From the NCBI GenBank assembly GCA_030949385.1, contig JAUZSP010000006.1:314121-378120 (forward strand): a stretch of DNA of 64,000 bases. Reading direction: 5' to 3'. Each line of letters opens with the position of its first letter. Position 1 is the stretch's first letter. The notes below the pieces were generated by a model. The model worked only from the letters and a program-made list of their open reading frames with translations, made no database searches and was not told where the DNA came from. This DNA is from Gammaproteobacteria bacterium (lineage in GTDB: Bacteria > Pseudomonadota > Gammaproteobacteria > JAUZRS01). This document shows, piece by piece, positions 1 to 7,137 of the stretch. A program made the position numbers and the translations under genes.

Positions 1-2
1 TC

Positions 3-149
3 GTTGTCTCTGAAAAAACACCTCTGTTGTTGAGCCTTTGGTCAGGGTTGATTTCTGCGGTGATGTTTTTGGTGACGGTGATCACGTCCGATTTATCGTT
101 TGATTTTAATGTTGCTGCCGAGTCGTTCGCCTGCGGAGCCGGAGGTTAA
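3..149 (+). CDS. 3' end of an upstream membrane protein (partial, uncertain)
   Basis: This frame is open from the window edge to a TAA at 147-149. It reads about 48 residues with a hydrophobic, membrane-like stretch (SLWSGLISAVMFLVTVIT) and a short polar tail. It overlaps the start of the next gene by about 40 bases in another frame. It may be the C-terminus of an upstream gene, or the membrane anchor of the Lys-rich protein that follows, separated from it by a frameshift. No family was recognised and the 5' part lies outside the window. Confidence 0.3.
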   Translation, partial: VVSEKTPLLLSLWSGLISAVMFLVTVITSDLSFDFNVAAESFACGAGG

Positions 150-420
150 ACCAGCCCCTGTGTCTGAACAAGCGGTGACAGACGTGGCAGTGCCTGAGGT
201 GGTCGTAGAGCCTGAAGCGGTTGTGGCAAAGAAAAAAGTGGCTAAAAAACGTGCCAAACGGGTGGCTAAAAAGGGGGCAATAAAAACCTCAGACGCTGAG
301 ACAACAGAAAAAACCGTTGTCAAAAAACAGTCTAAAAAAGTGGCCAGCAAAAAGCCAGTGGCGAAGAAAAAAGCCTCGGCTCGGCGTGGGATTAAATTGA
401 AACCGTTAGATGACGAATAA
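109..420 (+). CDS. Lys/Ala-rich basic protein of unknown function
   Basis: About 103 residues from ATG 109; TTG 100 is an alternative start. The N-terminal third is rich in Pro, Val and Glu. The rest is strongly basic with repeated KKK/AKK motifs (VAKKKVAKKRAKRVAKKG, then SKKVASKKPVAKKKASARR) and a short acidic end. Such histone-H1-like tails are known to bind DNA or other polyanions without sequence specificity, for example in the PHA-granule protein PhaM and in AlgP; that is family-level analogy, not homology. It is first in an apparent operon that ends with a ParA-type ATPase, so a cargo or DNA adaptor for that ATPase is a reasonable guess. No catalytic motif is visible. The frame is closed upstream of position 82, so a frameshifted membrane anchor at 3-108 is possible. 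Confidence 0.5.
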   Translation: MLLPSRSPAEPEVKPAPVSEQAVTDVAVPEVVVEPEAVVAKKKVAKKRAKRVAKKGAIKTSDAETTEKTVVKKQSKKVASKKPVAKKKASARRGIKLKPLDDE

Positions 421-465
421 CATCGTTGCAGGCAACTCGGTTTTGGGTATTTTGAAAGGTTATTT

Positions 466-813
466 ATGATTGCACGATACAGCGGTTTTATTTTTTTGTT
501 GGCGTTATTGATGAGCAGTGGTGGCGCTGTGGCATCGGAATACCCTCCCTTGAGTGGTCAATGGGCTGCGATGAGCGACCGTGCTGTTGATTACAATAAT
601 CCTTGGCGTACACGAGCAGCGGTGCCTGCTTCAGAAGCGCAGTTTGTCCAGCCCAGTGGCAATCCTTGGTTAAAAGGCGGGCGAACTCAGCAGACGGTTG
701 ATGTCTATCCCCAGCAAGGACAAGCACCACAGATGATGCCTGTTTTACCGCAACGGCATGGAATGAAGGCTTGGAGTTCTCCTCAGAGTTTTCCTTTTGG
801 TTGGATGCCTTGA
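466..813 (+). CDS. Small exported protein, unknown function
   Basis: 115 residues. An N-terminal signal peptide is clear: a basic start (MIARYS), a hydrophobic core (GFIFLLALLMSSGGAVA) and a probable cleavage site near residue 24. The mature part is short, rich in Pro, Gln, Trp and Gly, and contains two similar NPW motifs (NNPWRTR and GNPWLKGG). It has no membrane segment or catalytic motif. The next gene starts within a few bases of its stop, so the two are probably co-transcribed. It is probably periplasmic or surface-exposed. I do not recognise a family, and low complexity limits inference. Confidence 0.6.
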   Translation: MIARYSGFIFLLALLMSSGGAVASEYPPLSGQWAAMSDRAVDYNNPWRTRAAVPASEAQFVQPSGNPWLKGGRTQQTVDVYPQQGQAPQMMPVLPQRHGMKAWSSPQSFPFGWMP

Positions 814-814
814 G

Positions 815-1579
815 GTGGTGATTGGTGCGGGGCGAGTTACGCTTTGGCTGTTGTTGCTCTGTTTTTCCTTGCCCAGTTTGGCGGTTTCATTTTCCGCAGA
901 TGCTTTACAGAGTGCGCCTCAGGGTGAGCAGGTTTACGGCAAACTTTATATGGCGGATGGCAAAATTCGTTTTGAGTTGGTGGAAAACAAACAGCGTTTG
1001 ATTCAGATTAGCAACCCAGCCTTGGGTAAAAGTTGGATTGTTGATCCCGCCTTGAAAACCTATTGGTTGCAAGGTGAGTCGATCAGCGCACCGACAGCAC
1101 AGATCAATAAAATAAATATGAAAGCCTTTTGTGCGAAAAAAAGTCGTCGTTGTACGTTGCTTGGCACTGAAAAAATATCCGGTCGTAAGGCGCAGAAGTG
1201 GCAAGTGCTGAGCGGTGACAAAGAGAATGAAGAGCGCAGCTTGATTTGGGTGGATAAAAAAGCCAGTTTACCGCTTAAGCAGCGGTTGGCGGATGGCTCC
1301 AGTAGCACCTTGATCATGGAAGGTCAGCGGGTCATTAACGGTCGTAAAAGTGAAAAGTGGCAGTACCGTTCGATTGACGCTGACGGTCATCAACACGTTG
1401 TCAGTCAGTGGTACGACCCTTTGATTAAGATGGCCATCCGCGAAGAGTATCCGGGTGGTTTTGTTCGAGAATTGCGTAATATTGTGCTTGCGGATCAAGA
1501 TGCTTCCCTCTTTTTGCCTCCTGAAGGTTATCGTGAAGTGTCCATTTCTGGAGGCACTTCCTTTAAAAAAAGCAGGTAG
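815..1579 (+). CDS. Exported protein with LolA/DUF4412-like repeats
   Basis: About 254 residues from a GTG near 815-818. A TTG at 797 would add residues that overlap the previous gene and spoil the signal peptide. The signal sequence (VTLWLLLLCFSLPSLAVSF) predicts export. The body is beta-rich, reading like the LolA/DUF4412 type: YGKLYMADGKIRFE, then a line with W-V-D-P. Two segments align with each other: LGTEKISGRKAQKWQ...IWVDKK (about residues 115-160) and MEGQRVINGRKSEKWQ...QWYDPL (about 165-215). This suggests an internal duplication. Its role is unknown; lipid or hydrophobic ligand binding is only an inference from the fold. It sits three bases before a ParA-type ATPase gene. Confidence 0.6.
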   Translation: MVIGAGRVTLWLLLLCFSLPSLAVSFSADALQSAPQGEQVYGKLYMADGKIRFELVENKQRLIQISNPALGKSWIVDPALKTYWLQGESISAPTAQINKINMKAFCAKKSRRCTLLGTEKISGRKAQKWQVLSGDKENEERSLIWVDKKASLPLKQRLADGSSSTLIMEGQRVINGRKSEKWQYRSIDADGHQHVVSQWYDPLIKMAIREEYPGGFVRELRNIVLADQDASLFLPPEGYREVSISGGTSFKKSR

Positions 1580-1581
1580 AG

Positions 1582-2214
1582 ATGATGATTACATTGATTG
1601 GTAATCTAAAAGGCGGTACAGGAAAAAGTACGGTGGCGTTTAATCTGGCCGTTTGGTTGCAAACGTCTGGCAAAGAGGTGCGTCTGTTTGATTTTGATCC
1701 ACAAAAAACCTTAACCGATGTGGTGGATGTGCGTCTGGATGAGGCTTATGAACCTCGGTTACAGGTGAGTGACTCGGTAGCAGAGTTGCAAGCGGTGGCT
1801 AAGCAAGGTGGAGATATTGAGGTGTTGGTGGATGTGGGGGTCTCTGATATGGAGGCCTTGACCACCGCTATTGCATTGGCCGACCGTATTGTGGTGCCGG
1901 TGCAGCCGAGTCAGGCCGATGTCTGGTCAACTCAACGTTTCCTCTCGATTGTGCGCAAACACGTCACGGATAAAAAACCGCCTCTGCTGGGGTTTATCAA
2001 TCGAGCGGACACACATCATCAAGTGCGTGAAACAGAGGAGTCTGAAGAGGCGTTGCAATCGTTGCCTGGTTTGACCCATTTGCCGTTGCGCCTCTATCAA
2101 CGTACGGCCTTTCGGCGCTCTTTTAGTGAAGGTTTGGCGGTCTTTGAGTTGGGCCCTTCAAGCAAAGCGGCATGGGAAGTCATGAAGTTGGCTAAACACC
2201 TTTATCCCCAATAG
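1582..2214 (+). CDS. ParA-family (deviant Walker A) ATPase
   Basis: 210 residues, the size of small orphan ParA/MinD-type proteins. The deviant Walker A is intact near the N-terminus (NLKGGTGKST, with both the signature and P-loop lysines), followed by the FDFDPQKT motif in the Walker A' region and a hydrophobic Walker B strand (VLVDVGV). Such ATPases dimerise on ATP and bind non-specific DNA; they position plasmids, chemoreceptor arrays, carboxysomes or other cargo. No ParB or parS-like gene is adjacent, so plasmid or chromosome partition is unlikely here. The partner may be the basic protein encoded at the head of the operon. It follows an exported-protein gene by three bases, which links it to an envelope function or to simple co-expression. 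The exact cargo cannot be read from the sequence. Confidence 0.85.
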   Translation: MMITLIGNLKGGTGKSTVAFNLAVWLQTSGKEVRLFDFDPQKTLTDVVDVRLDEAYEPRLQVSDSVAELQAVAKQGGDIEVLVDVGVSDMEALTTAIALADRIVVPVQPSQADVWSTQRFLSIVRKHVTDKKPPLLGFINRADTHHQVRETEESEEALQSLPGLTHLPLRLYQRTAFRRSFSEGLAVFELGPSSKAAWEVMKLAKHLYPQ

Positions 2215-2390
2215 TGGTTATGTGCGACCCTCTATAAGGGGGTAATAAGAGGCGTACTGTGGCGCGTTGATTCATTAGTGCGTACCCTCTCACGCTGGGA
2301 TTCCGGTTTTTCTGATATTATTACGCCCCTGTTTGGGTGTTTTATGACTAAAAAAATTTAATTTATAGACGTTATTTAGGAGTGAGACGT

Positions 2391-2972
2391 ATGTTTAAAA
2401 GTTTATTTGCCTTGATTGGTTTTGTGACGGTGCTGGCTTTGGGTGCTGGGGCGGTCAAATTTGCCCCTTATTATGAACAGATGAAAGGTTTTGATGAAGG
2501 TGCTTTAGCCACCTACACGGAGATGGTGACCAAATTGCTGGAGACCGGTAACAGCGCTGAGGCGACCGTATGGAAAGTCAAGGTCGAGTCTGAACTCAGT
2601 GCAGCGGACGTTGAGCAGTCGATGAAAATGGTTGCTAACGAACACAACATGTCCAATGTGGGTGAACTGCCACTGTACAAAGACGTGGAAATGAAAACCG
2701 GTAAACCGTACCGTTTTGCCAAAATTTACATGTTCTGCAACTCACTTACCGCTGCAAAAATGATGGATTACAGCGATTCATTTTCCGCTTATTTGCCTTG
2801 TCGTATCAGTTTGATTGAAGATAAAACCGGCCAATTGTGGCTCTACTCTTTGAATATGGACATGATGATCTACGGTGGTACCCCTCTGCCTGCAGATCTA
2901 AAAGAAGAGGCGATGCGAGTCAAGATGGTGATTCAAGACATTATGGGTCGCGGTGCTGCTGGCGACTTTTAA
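2391..2972 (+). CDS. DUF302-like membrane-anchored protein
   Basis: 193 residues from ATG 2391, chosen because an AGGAG lies at 2378-2382 with 8 bases of spacing; GTG 2382 would fall inside that site. One N-terminal hydrophobic segment (LFALIGFVTVLALGAGAV) is a signal or anchor. The C-terminal half resembles DUF302: a strand ending in a Cys-containing loop (KIYMFCNSLTAAKMM), then LPCRISLIEDKTGQLWLYS and a Met-rich strand (MDMMIY). DUF302 proteins are small, often periplasmic and of unknown biochemical role. Two cysteines and several methionines could bind metal, but this is speculation. It is monocistronic, followed by a strong hairpin. Confidence 0.65.
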   Translation: MFKSLFALIGFVTVLALGAGAVKFAPYYEQMKGFDEGALATYTEMVTKLLETGNSAEATVWKVKVESELSAADVEQSMKMVANEHNMSNVGELPLYKDVEMKTGKPYRFAKIYMFCNSLTAAKMMDYSDSFSAYLPCRISLIEDKTGQLWLYSLNMDMMIYGGTPLPADLKEEAMRVKMVIQDIMGRGAAGDF

Positions 2973-3004
2973 TTTTGTTTGATGCGTAATCGGTTACAAC
3001 AAAG

Positions 3005-3046
3005 AGCCCTAGGCGTTAGTTTTGCTAGCCCTAGGGCTGTTTCGTT
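3005..3046 (+). terminator. Hairpin terminator after DUF302-like gene
   Basis: AGCCCTAG at 3005-3012 pairs with CTAGGGCT at 3031-3038, and the stem can be extended with one bulge. It is followed by a T-rich stretch (GTTTCGTTT). The position, about 30 bases past the stop and before the next gene, fits a rho-independent terminator, though the T-tract is interrupted. Confidence 0.6.
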
Positions 3047-3107
3047 TCAGTGACAAAAAATTTGTGATAAATTCTGGTCCAAGTTAGCTTAATAGGATGT
3101 GTTAATT

Positions 3108-4538
3108 ATGAGCAGTACTGTTTTAGAGAGTCGTTTGCAAAGTTTGCAACAGCATTTGCAGCAAGAGAACCCCATTTTACTGGAGGCGATTGAGGGCTTT
3201 CGTGAGTTGGATCGTGTCGCTTACGGGATGGGTTTGCTCTCCAAGGATGAGTCTTATGCCACCCAAATTCCGTGGTGGCCATTGATATCCATTTTAGGCA
3301 CCTTTTCAGCGGGTAAGTCGAGTTTTATTAATCACTATACGGGTACTCGTTTGCAGTCCACCGGCAATCAAGCGGTGGACGATAAATTTTCGGTGCTCTG
3401 CTACAGCCAAGGCGAAGATGGACGGGTTTTGCCCGGTTTGGCGTTGGACTCGGATATGCGTTTTCCCTTTTTTAAAATCAGCGATGAAATTGAGAAAGTC
3501 GCTGAAGGAGAAGGTCGGCGCATCGATGCGTATTTACAGCTTAAAACCAGTTCATCGGAGAATTTGCGCGGTAAAATTCTGATCGATTCACCGGGGTTTG
3601 ATGCTGATGCTCAGCGCACATCAACCTTAAGAATCACCAAACACATCATTGATCTGTCTGATCTGGTGTTGGTCTTTTTTGATGCGCGTCACCCTGAACC
3701 TGGTGCGATGCACGATACTTTGAAACATTTGGTTGAGGACACCATCGGGCGTAACGATTCGAATAAATTTCTCTATATTTTGAATCAAGTTGATACCGCT
3801 GCGCGTGAAGATAATTTGGAAAACATTGTGGCTGCATGGCAGCGTGCTTTGTCGCAAAAAGGTTTGACCGCAGGGCGATTTTTCACCATTTACAATGAAG
3901 ATGCGGCGGTACCTATTGAAGACGATGCGGTGCGTCAGCGTTATGAAAATAAGCGTAAACAGGATATGGCGGACATTCATGAGCGTATGCATCAAGTGGA
4001 AGTGGAGCGCGCTTATCGTATTGTCGGTCAACTGGAGCGGGTGGCTCATGACATTGAAGAGCGTCATGTACCCGCGATAACGGCCTTGTTGCAACGCTGG
4101 CGGCAACGGGTGATGTGGCTGGACGGTGGGCTTTATGGTCTATTATTGGTCTTTTTACTCTGGATAGGCGTGTCTCTGCCGTGGATAGAAAGTCTGTTTA
4201 ACAGCCCTGAGATGAGTCTTATGTTTGTGGTATCGACGGTTTTAATTTTAGGTGGTCTGCACCATTTTTCACGGGAAGTGGTGACGCGTTTTATGGTTAA
4301 AACAATGAAAAAATCGGGAGATGAAAGCTACCTTGTTGCTCTGCGAAAAAACACCCGTTTTTGGCGTTCTGTTGTGCAGAAAACCCCAACCGGTTGGGGA
4401 CGACGGGCGAAAAAACGCCTGACTGCGGTGATGAATAAGTCTTCGGCGTTTGTCCAACGTCTGAATGATCAGTTTACCAACCCTTCTGGTGTGGCCGCTG
4501 AAGCGAAAAAAACCGAAACGGTGGCACCAAAAAAATGA
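3108..4538 (+). CDS. Dynamin-like GTPase with C-terminal membrane hairpin
   Basis: 476 residues from ATG 3108, which is preceded by an AGGA at 3094-3097; GTG 3099 is less likely. GTPase motifs are in order: G1 GTFSAGKSSF near residue 70, G3 DSPGF near 165, and G4 NQVD near 228. A helical stretch follows, then two membrane segments (GLYGLLLVFLLWIGV and MSLMFVVSTVLILGGL, about residues 345-400) and a basic cytoplasmic tail. This layout fits bacterial dynamin-superfamily proteins that bind and remodel the inner membrane; the cellular process is unknown. Its stop overlaps the start of a tyrosine phosphatase gene (ATGA), so the two are translationally coupled. The pairing suggests envelope or polysaccharide control, but there is no direct proof. 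Confidence 0.75.
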   Translation: MSSTVLESRLQSLQQHLQQENPILLEAIEGFRELDRVAYGMGLLSKDESYATQIPWWPLISILGTFSAGKSSFINHYTGTRLQSTGNQAVDDKFSVLCYSQGEDGRVLPGLALDSDMRFPFFKISDEIEKVAEGEGRRIDAYLQLKTSSSENLRGKILIDSPGFDADAQRTSTLRITKHIIDLSDLVLVFFDARHPEPGAMHDTLKHLVEDTIGRNDSNKFLYILNQVDTAAREDNLENIVAAWQRALSQKGLTAGRFFTIYNEDAAVPIEDDAVRQRYENKRKQDMADIHERMHQVEVERAYRIVGQLERVAHDIEERHVPAITALLQRWRQRVMWLDGGLYGLLLVFLLWIGVSLPWIESLFNSPEMSLMFVVSTVLILGGLHHFSREVVTRFMVKTMKKSGDESYLVALRKNTRFWRSVVQKTPTGWGRRAKKRLTAVMNKSSAFVQRLNDQFTNPSGVAAEAKKTETVAPKK

Positions 4539-5020
4539 AAAATATAAAAGTATTATTTGTTTGCATGGGTAATATTTGTCGCTCACCGACCGCTGAGGGT
4601 GTGTTTACTCAGTTGGTGAGTGAGGCGGGTTTGAGTGATCGTTTCGAAATTGATTCGGCAGGCACACACAGCTACCACATTGGTAAAAAGCCGGATAAAC
4701 GTGCTCAAGAGGCTGCGTTGCAGCGCGGTCTTGATTTGAGTGGGTTGCGGGGGCGTGAGGTCTACAAAGAGGATTTTGCCTATTTTGATTACATCTTAGC
4801 GATGGATAAAGACAATCTGCGTGATTTGAAGCTGATTTCGCCTAAAGCAGAATTTGAAGGCAAAATTCATCTGTTTTTGGATTTTTCTGAACAGGCCAGT
4901 GAGAGCGAAGTGCCTGATCCTTATTATGGTGGCGATCAAGGTTTTGAGCATGTGCTGGATCTGGTGCAACAGGCTTCGGTGGGTTTGTTAGCGCAGATTC
5001 GTCAGCAGCATCAGCTCTGA
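4535..5020 (+). CDS. Low-molecular-weight protein-tyrosine phosphatase
   Basis: 161 residues, normal for the LMW-PTP family. The phosphate-binding loop C-X5-R-S is at the N-terminus (FVCMGNICRSPTAEG, Cys near residue 10), and the catalytic aspartate sits in the late DPYYGG motif. These enzymes remove phosphate from protein tyrosines through a cysteinyl-phosphate intermediate. Bacterial Wzb-type members act on tyrosine kinases that control capsule or exopolysaccharide. No Wzc-type kinase or export gene is nearby; instead the gene overlaps the upstream dynamin-like GTPase by four bases, so that GTPase or its regulators may be the functional partner. The substrate is unknown. The family call is firm. 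Confidence 0.93.
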   Translation: MKNIKVLFVCMGNICRSPTAEGVFTQLVSEAGLSDRFEIDSAGTHSYHIGKKPDKRAQEAALQRGLDLSGLRGREVYKEDFAYFDYILAMDKDNLRDLKLISPKAEFEGKIHLFLDFSEQASESEVPDPYYGGDQGFEHVLDLVQQASVGLLAQIRQQHQL

Positions 5021-5040
5021 TTTTTTTGTCGTCTCTGTAG

Positions 5041-5074
5041 GCCTCAATTGTTGCAGTGATTGAGGCTTTTTTTT
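5041..5074 (+). terminator. Rho-independent terminator after the phosphatase gene
   Basis: GCCTCAAT at 5041-5048 pairs with ATTGAGGC at 5059-5066, with a 10-base loop, followed directly by a run of eight T. This is a textbook intrinsic terminator. It also shows that a start codon at 5056 for the next gene is not credible. Confidence 0.9.
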
Positions 5075-5109
5075 GCCTGTATAAAATTGAATTGAAGAAG
5101 GTGATTGTT

Positions 5110-5796
5110 GTGGAATTATGGATAAAAATAGCACTCTGGATTGTGCCGGTAATTTTTGCGGTGACGTTACATGAAATTGCTCACGGTTGGGCGGCCAGTT
5201 ATTTTGGTGATAACACCGCCAAAAATTTGGGGCGGCTGAAGCTTAACCCTGTGCGTCATATTGATCCGGTGGGTTCGGTGTTGGTGCCAGGTCTGTTGCT
5301 TTGGATGAGCGGCATGGTGTTTGGTTGGGCGAAACCGGTGCCGGTGAATGTGGCGGCGCTGCACAACCCAAAACGAGACATGGGTTTGGTGGCGTTGGCA
5401 GGGCCTGCGGCCAATCTAGTCATGGCGATTTTTTGGGCCTTTATAATGAAGCTGGGTTTGTGGGTCGGAGAGTCCAATGAACTGCTCTCTTCCATCATGC
5501 TGTTTATGGGGGTGGCGGGGGTGCTGATCAACACCGCGTTGATGATGTTTAATTTATTACCTTTGCCGCCTCTGGATGGTGGCCGTGTGTTGGCGGCGCT
5601 GCTGCCGATGCAACAAGCGGTGTGGCTGATGAAATTGGAACGCTGGGGGTTTTTGATTTTGGTCTTGCTGTTGGTCAGCGGTCTGTCAGCAAAAATTATT
5701 TGGCCAATGATGGAAGTGGGTTTGGCGCTGTCGTTGTCGGTGGCGGGCATTCCTATGGAGCTTTTTAGTAATGTGCTGGGGCACCTGTTGTCTTGA
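5110..5796 (+). CDS. Site-2 protease family (M50) zinc metalloprotease
   Basis: About 228 residues from GTG 5110, chosen for the GAAGAAGG at 5094-5101 and because earlier in-frame starts overlap the terminator stem. The zinc motif HEIAH (HExxH) lies in the first membrane helix, and the third ligand is in the later NLLPLPPLDGGRV motif, typical of the short membrane M50 proteins without a PDZ domain. Four to five hydrophobic segments are visible. The family cuts substrates within the membrane; members of this short subgroup have few known substrates. It stands alone between a terminator and a disrupted gene. Family call firm, substrate unknown. Confidence 0.88.
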   Translation: MELWIKIALWIVPVIFAVTLHEIAHGWAASYFGDNTAKNLGRLKLNPVRHIDPVGSVLVPGLLLWMSGMVFGWAKPVPVNVAALHNPKRDMGLVALAGPAANLVMAIFWAFIMKLGLWVGESNELLSSIMLFMGVAGVLINTALMMFNLLPLPPLDGGRVLAALLPMQQAVWLMKLERWGFLILVLLLVSGLSAKIIWPMMEVGLALSLSVAGIPMELFSNVLGHLLS

Positions 5797-5891
5797 TTTT
5801 TGCTAAATTGATGGAGTGTGTATGATGATGGGTATTGAGTGTTAGGCAAAAAATAAGATTTTAAATTGTTTGTGTTGCGGGGAGCGTTTTT

Positions 5892-6090
5892 GTGAGTGAT
5901 ACGGCACGGTTTTCCTTTAGTGGTGGTTTGAGAGAAAAATTGGTTTTTTACTGCTTTTCTTTTGTTCGTTCTGTGTTTGTTTTATTGATTTTATTTGCCT
6001 TGTATAACGTTTTTGCTGGTATTAATCAGAATCGTTTGATCTTTGATGATTTTAATGTGCCGACTTCTTTGGATGTAAAAGGTTACAGCG
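5892..6090 (+). pseudogene. 5' remnant of a membrane protein gene cut by an IS
   Basis: The native part runs from GTG 5892, behind a GGGGAG ribosome site, for about 66 codons. It has one membrane segment (VRSVFVLLILFALYNVFAGI) followed by FDDFNVPTSLDVKGYSGG. The pattern of a membrane anchor then F-x-VP-x-x-L-x-x-x-G-Y/L-x-G is common at the start of large TPR- or effector-type membrane proteins, which is the best guess for the lost protein. At about 6085-6115 the sequence switches to IS3-type transposase DNA. The frame continues as nonsense to a stop at 6216-6218. The remainder of the gene is not found after the IS patch. Confidence 0.65.
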
Positions 6091-6336
6091 GTGGCAAAAC
6101 AGAAACAAGCGGTCTTAGATCTGCGCTACGCGCAGCACCCAGAACGCTTTGTGAACGGAGCCCCAACTGTGCCGTTGCCACCGACCTTCGTGGCCATCAA
6201 CCCTCTGTACTCCGATGAGGGAGAGGAGATGCTGACGGATCGGGTGAATTTCCCAACGCTGACAGCAGCGGGTTACGTCAAAGAAGAGGAGAAACTGATG
6301 GTATCTTGAAATTGAGCGTCCATTTGAGGTTGACAC
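6091..6336 (+). mobile_element. 3' fragment of an IS3-family element (orfB end and right terminus)
   Basis: The reading frame ending at 6309 (LDLRYAQHPERFVNGAP, then LPPTFVAINPL) matches the conserved C-terminal end of IS3-family integrase-type transposases, where RF-x-NG-x-P precedes a W/V-x-IN-P motif. The catalytic DDE part is absent. About 20 bases past the stop the sequence AGGTTGACA at 6327-6335 fits an IS terminus. There is no left terminus, so this copy is truncated at about 6090, where it joins the disrupted membrane-protein gene. Confidence 0.65.
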
Positions 6337-6864
6337 GTTCCGACACTCATGGGTAAGTCTGTGGGACGGTGCTCCACGACGGTGTTCATGCATCGCTCCC
6401 ACTGCTCAGATGATCGAGCATCGACAACGCTTTTTTTTGAAGATCCAAACAGTCGTTGGCAATCTGCACCTTGCGCTTCAAGCGGTCGTTCTCTTTGCGC
6501 AGCTGTTCGTTTTGGCGCTGCTCGGGGGTCTTGGAGGACGCAGGTCCTGGGCGGCTTTTGCTCAAACCTTCAACGCCGTGTGCTTCGTAGTCTCGTCGCC
6601 AATCACAGAGTTGATTGTTGTAGAGCTTCTCGCGTCGAAGCAAGGCACCCAGCTCTCCGTGTTTACAGGCATCCGCCTCGGCAAGAATCTTTAATTTGTA
6701 GTCGGCATTGAAACGACGTCGGGTTCGTTTCTCTAGAGCCGGCTTCGGTGTGACTTGGGTCTCGGGCAGTTCGGTAACTGAGTTTGGCATGCTGCTTCAT
6801 CCTGGTTTCTAACCCTGATATCTATGTTATCTCATACAAGGTCTGTATGGACGCAGGTTGACAC
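6337..6864 (-). mobile_element. Truncated IS3-family element with orfA and start of orfB
   Basis: The element reads on the minus strand. Its left terminus is TGTCAACCT (complement of 6855-6863), followed by orfA (6790 to 6386). orfB then starts in an ATGA overlap at 6389. Only about 18 orfB codons remain before the sequence meets the terminus of the neighbouring IS copy at 6335/6336. That junction shows the neighbour inserted into, or recombined with, this element. Both copies share the TGTCAACCT end, so they belong to the same or closely related IS families. It has no transposase core and cannot move on its own. Confidence 0.7.
6386..6790 (-). CDS. IS3-family transposase OrfA
   Basis: 134 residues. 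The N-terminal part reads RRRFNADYKLKILAEADAC, the Transposase_8 helix-turn-helix, followed by LLRREKLYNNQLCDWRRDYE and then a long heptad-like coiled coil (NEQLRKENDRLKRKVQIAND), the leucine-zipper region used for OrfA/OrfAB assembly. Length and layout are normal for OrfA. OrfB starts in an overlapping ATGA but is cut after about 18 codons, so OrfA is an orphan. OrfA alone binds IS ends and can repress transposition, but it has no catalytic function. Confidence 0.88.
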   Translation of the reverse strand: MPNSVTELPETQVTPKPALEKRTRRRFNADYKLKILAEADACKHGELGALLRREKLYNNQLCDWRRDYEAHGVEGLSKSRPGPASSKTPEQRQNEQLRKENDRLKRKVQIANDCLDLQKKALSMLDHLSSGSDA

Positions 6865-6897
6865 ACAGGGCCTCTGTGTTCTGTTTGAAACCCAGCG

Positions 6898-6969
6898 AGC
6901 CGCTACCGCTTCGGTCTGGATATTAATCGAGCCTTGGGGCTGATCAAGAAGCGACCCAAACTACCCTGA
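6898..6969 (+). pseudogene. Possible transposase C-terminal fragment
   Basis: A short frame ends at TGA 6967-6969 and reads RYRFGLDINRALGLIKKRPK followed by LP. It has the look of a basic transposase tail, but it is only 23 codons and follows a stop codon. The rest of 6970-7137 has no convincing coding content; a minus-strand frame through it lacks any recognisable domain. I treat 6865-7137 as decayed mobile-element DNA. Confidence 0.3.
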
Positions 6970-7137
6970 CACAGGGGGTGAATTGAATCAGTAAACTTAA
7001 CTTTCAGGGAGCTGGGGTTACAGTGCCGAAAGCTGCGGAATTCGCTCGGCTTGAATAGCGGGAAATAGGGAAGGTACTGCCGTTTTAGACAGACGTTGCT
7101 GTAAGGACAACGATCATCAGCAGTTCTTGGGGCGAAC

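Noticed and set aside
3627-4106. 159-codon minus-strand frame inside the GTPase gene
   Set aside because: It is antisense to conserved GTPase motifs and has no similarity pattern or ribosome site.
5056-5109. Upstream in-frame start for the M50 protease
   Set aside because: It falls in the stem and T-run of the intrinsic terminator at 5041-5074 and would add a non-family leader.
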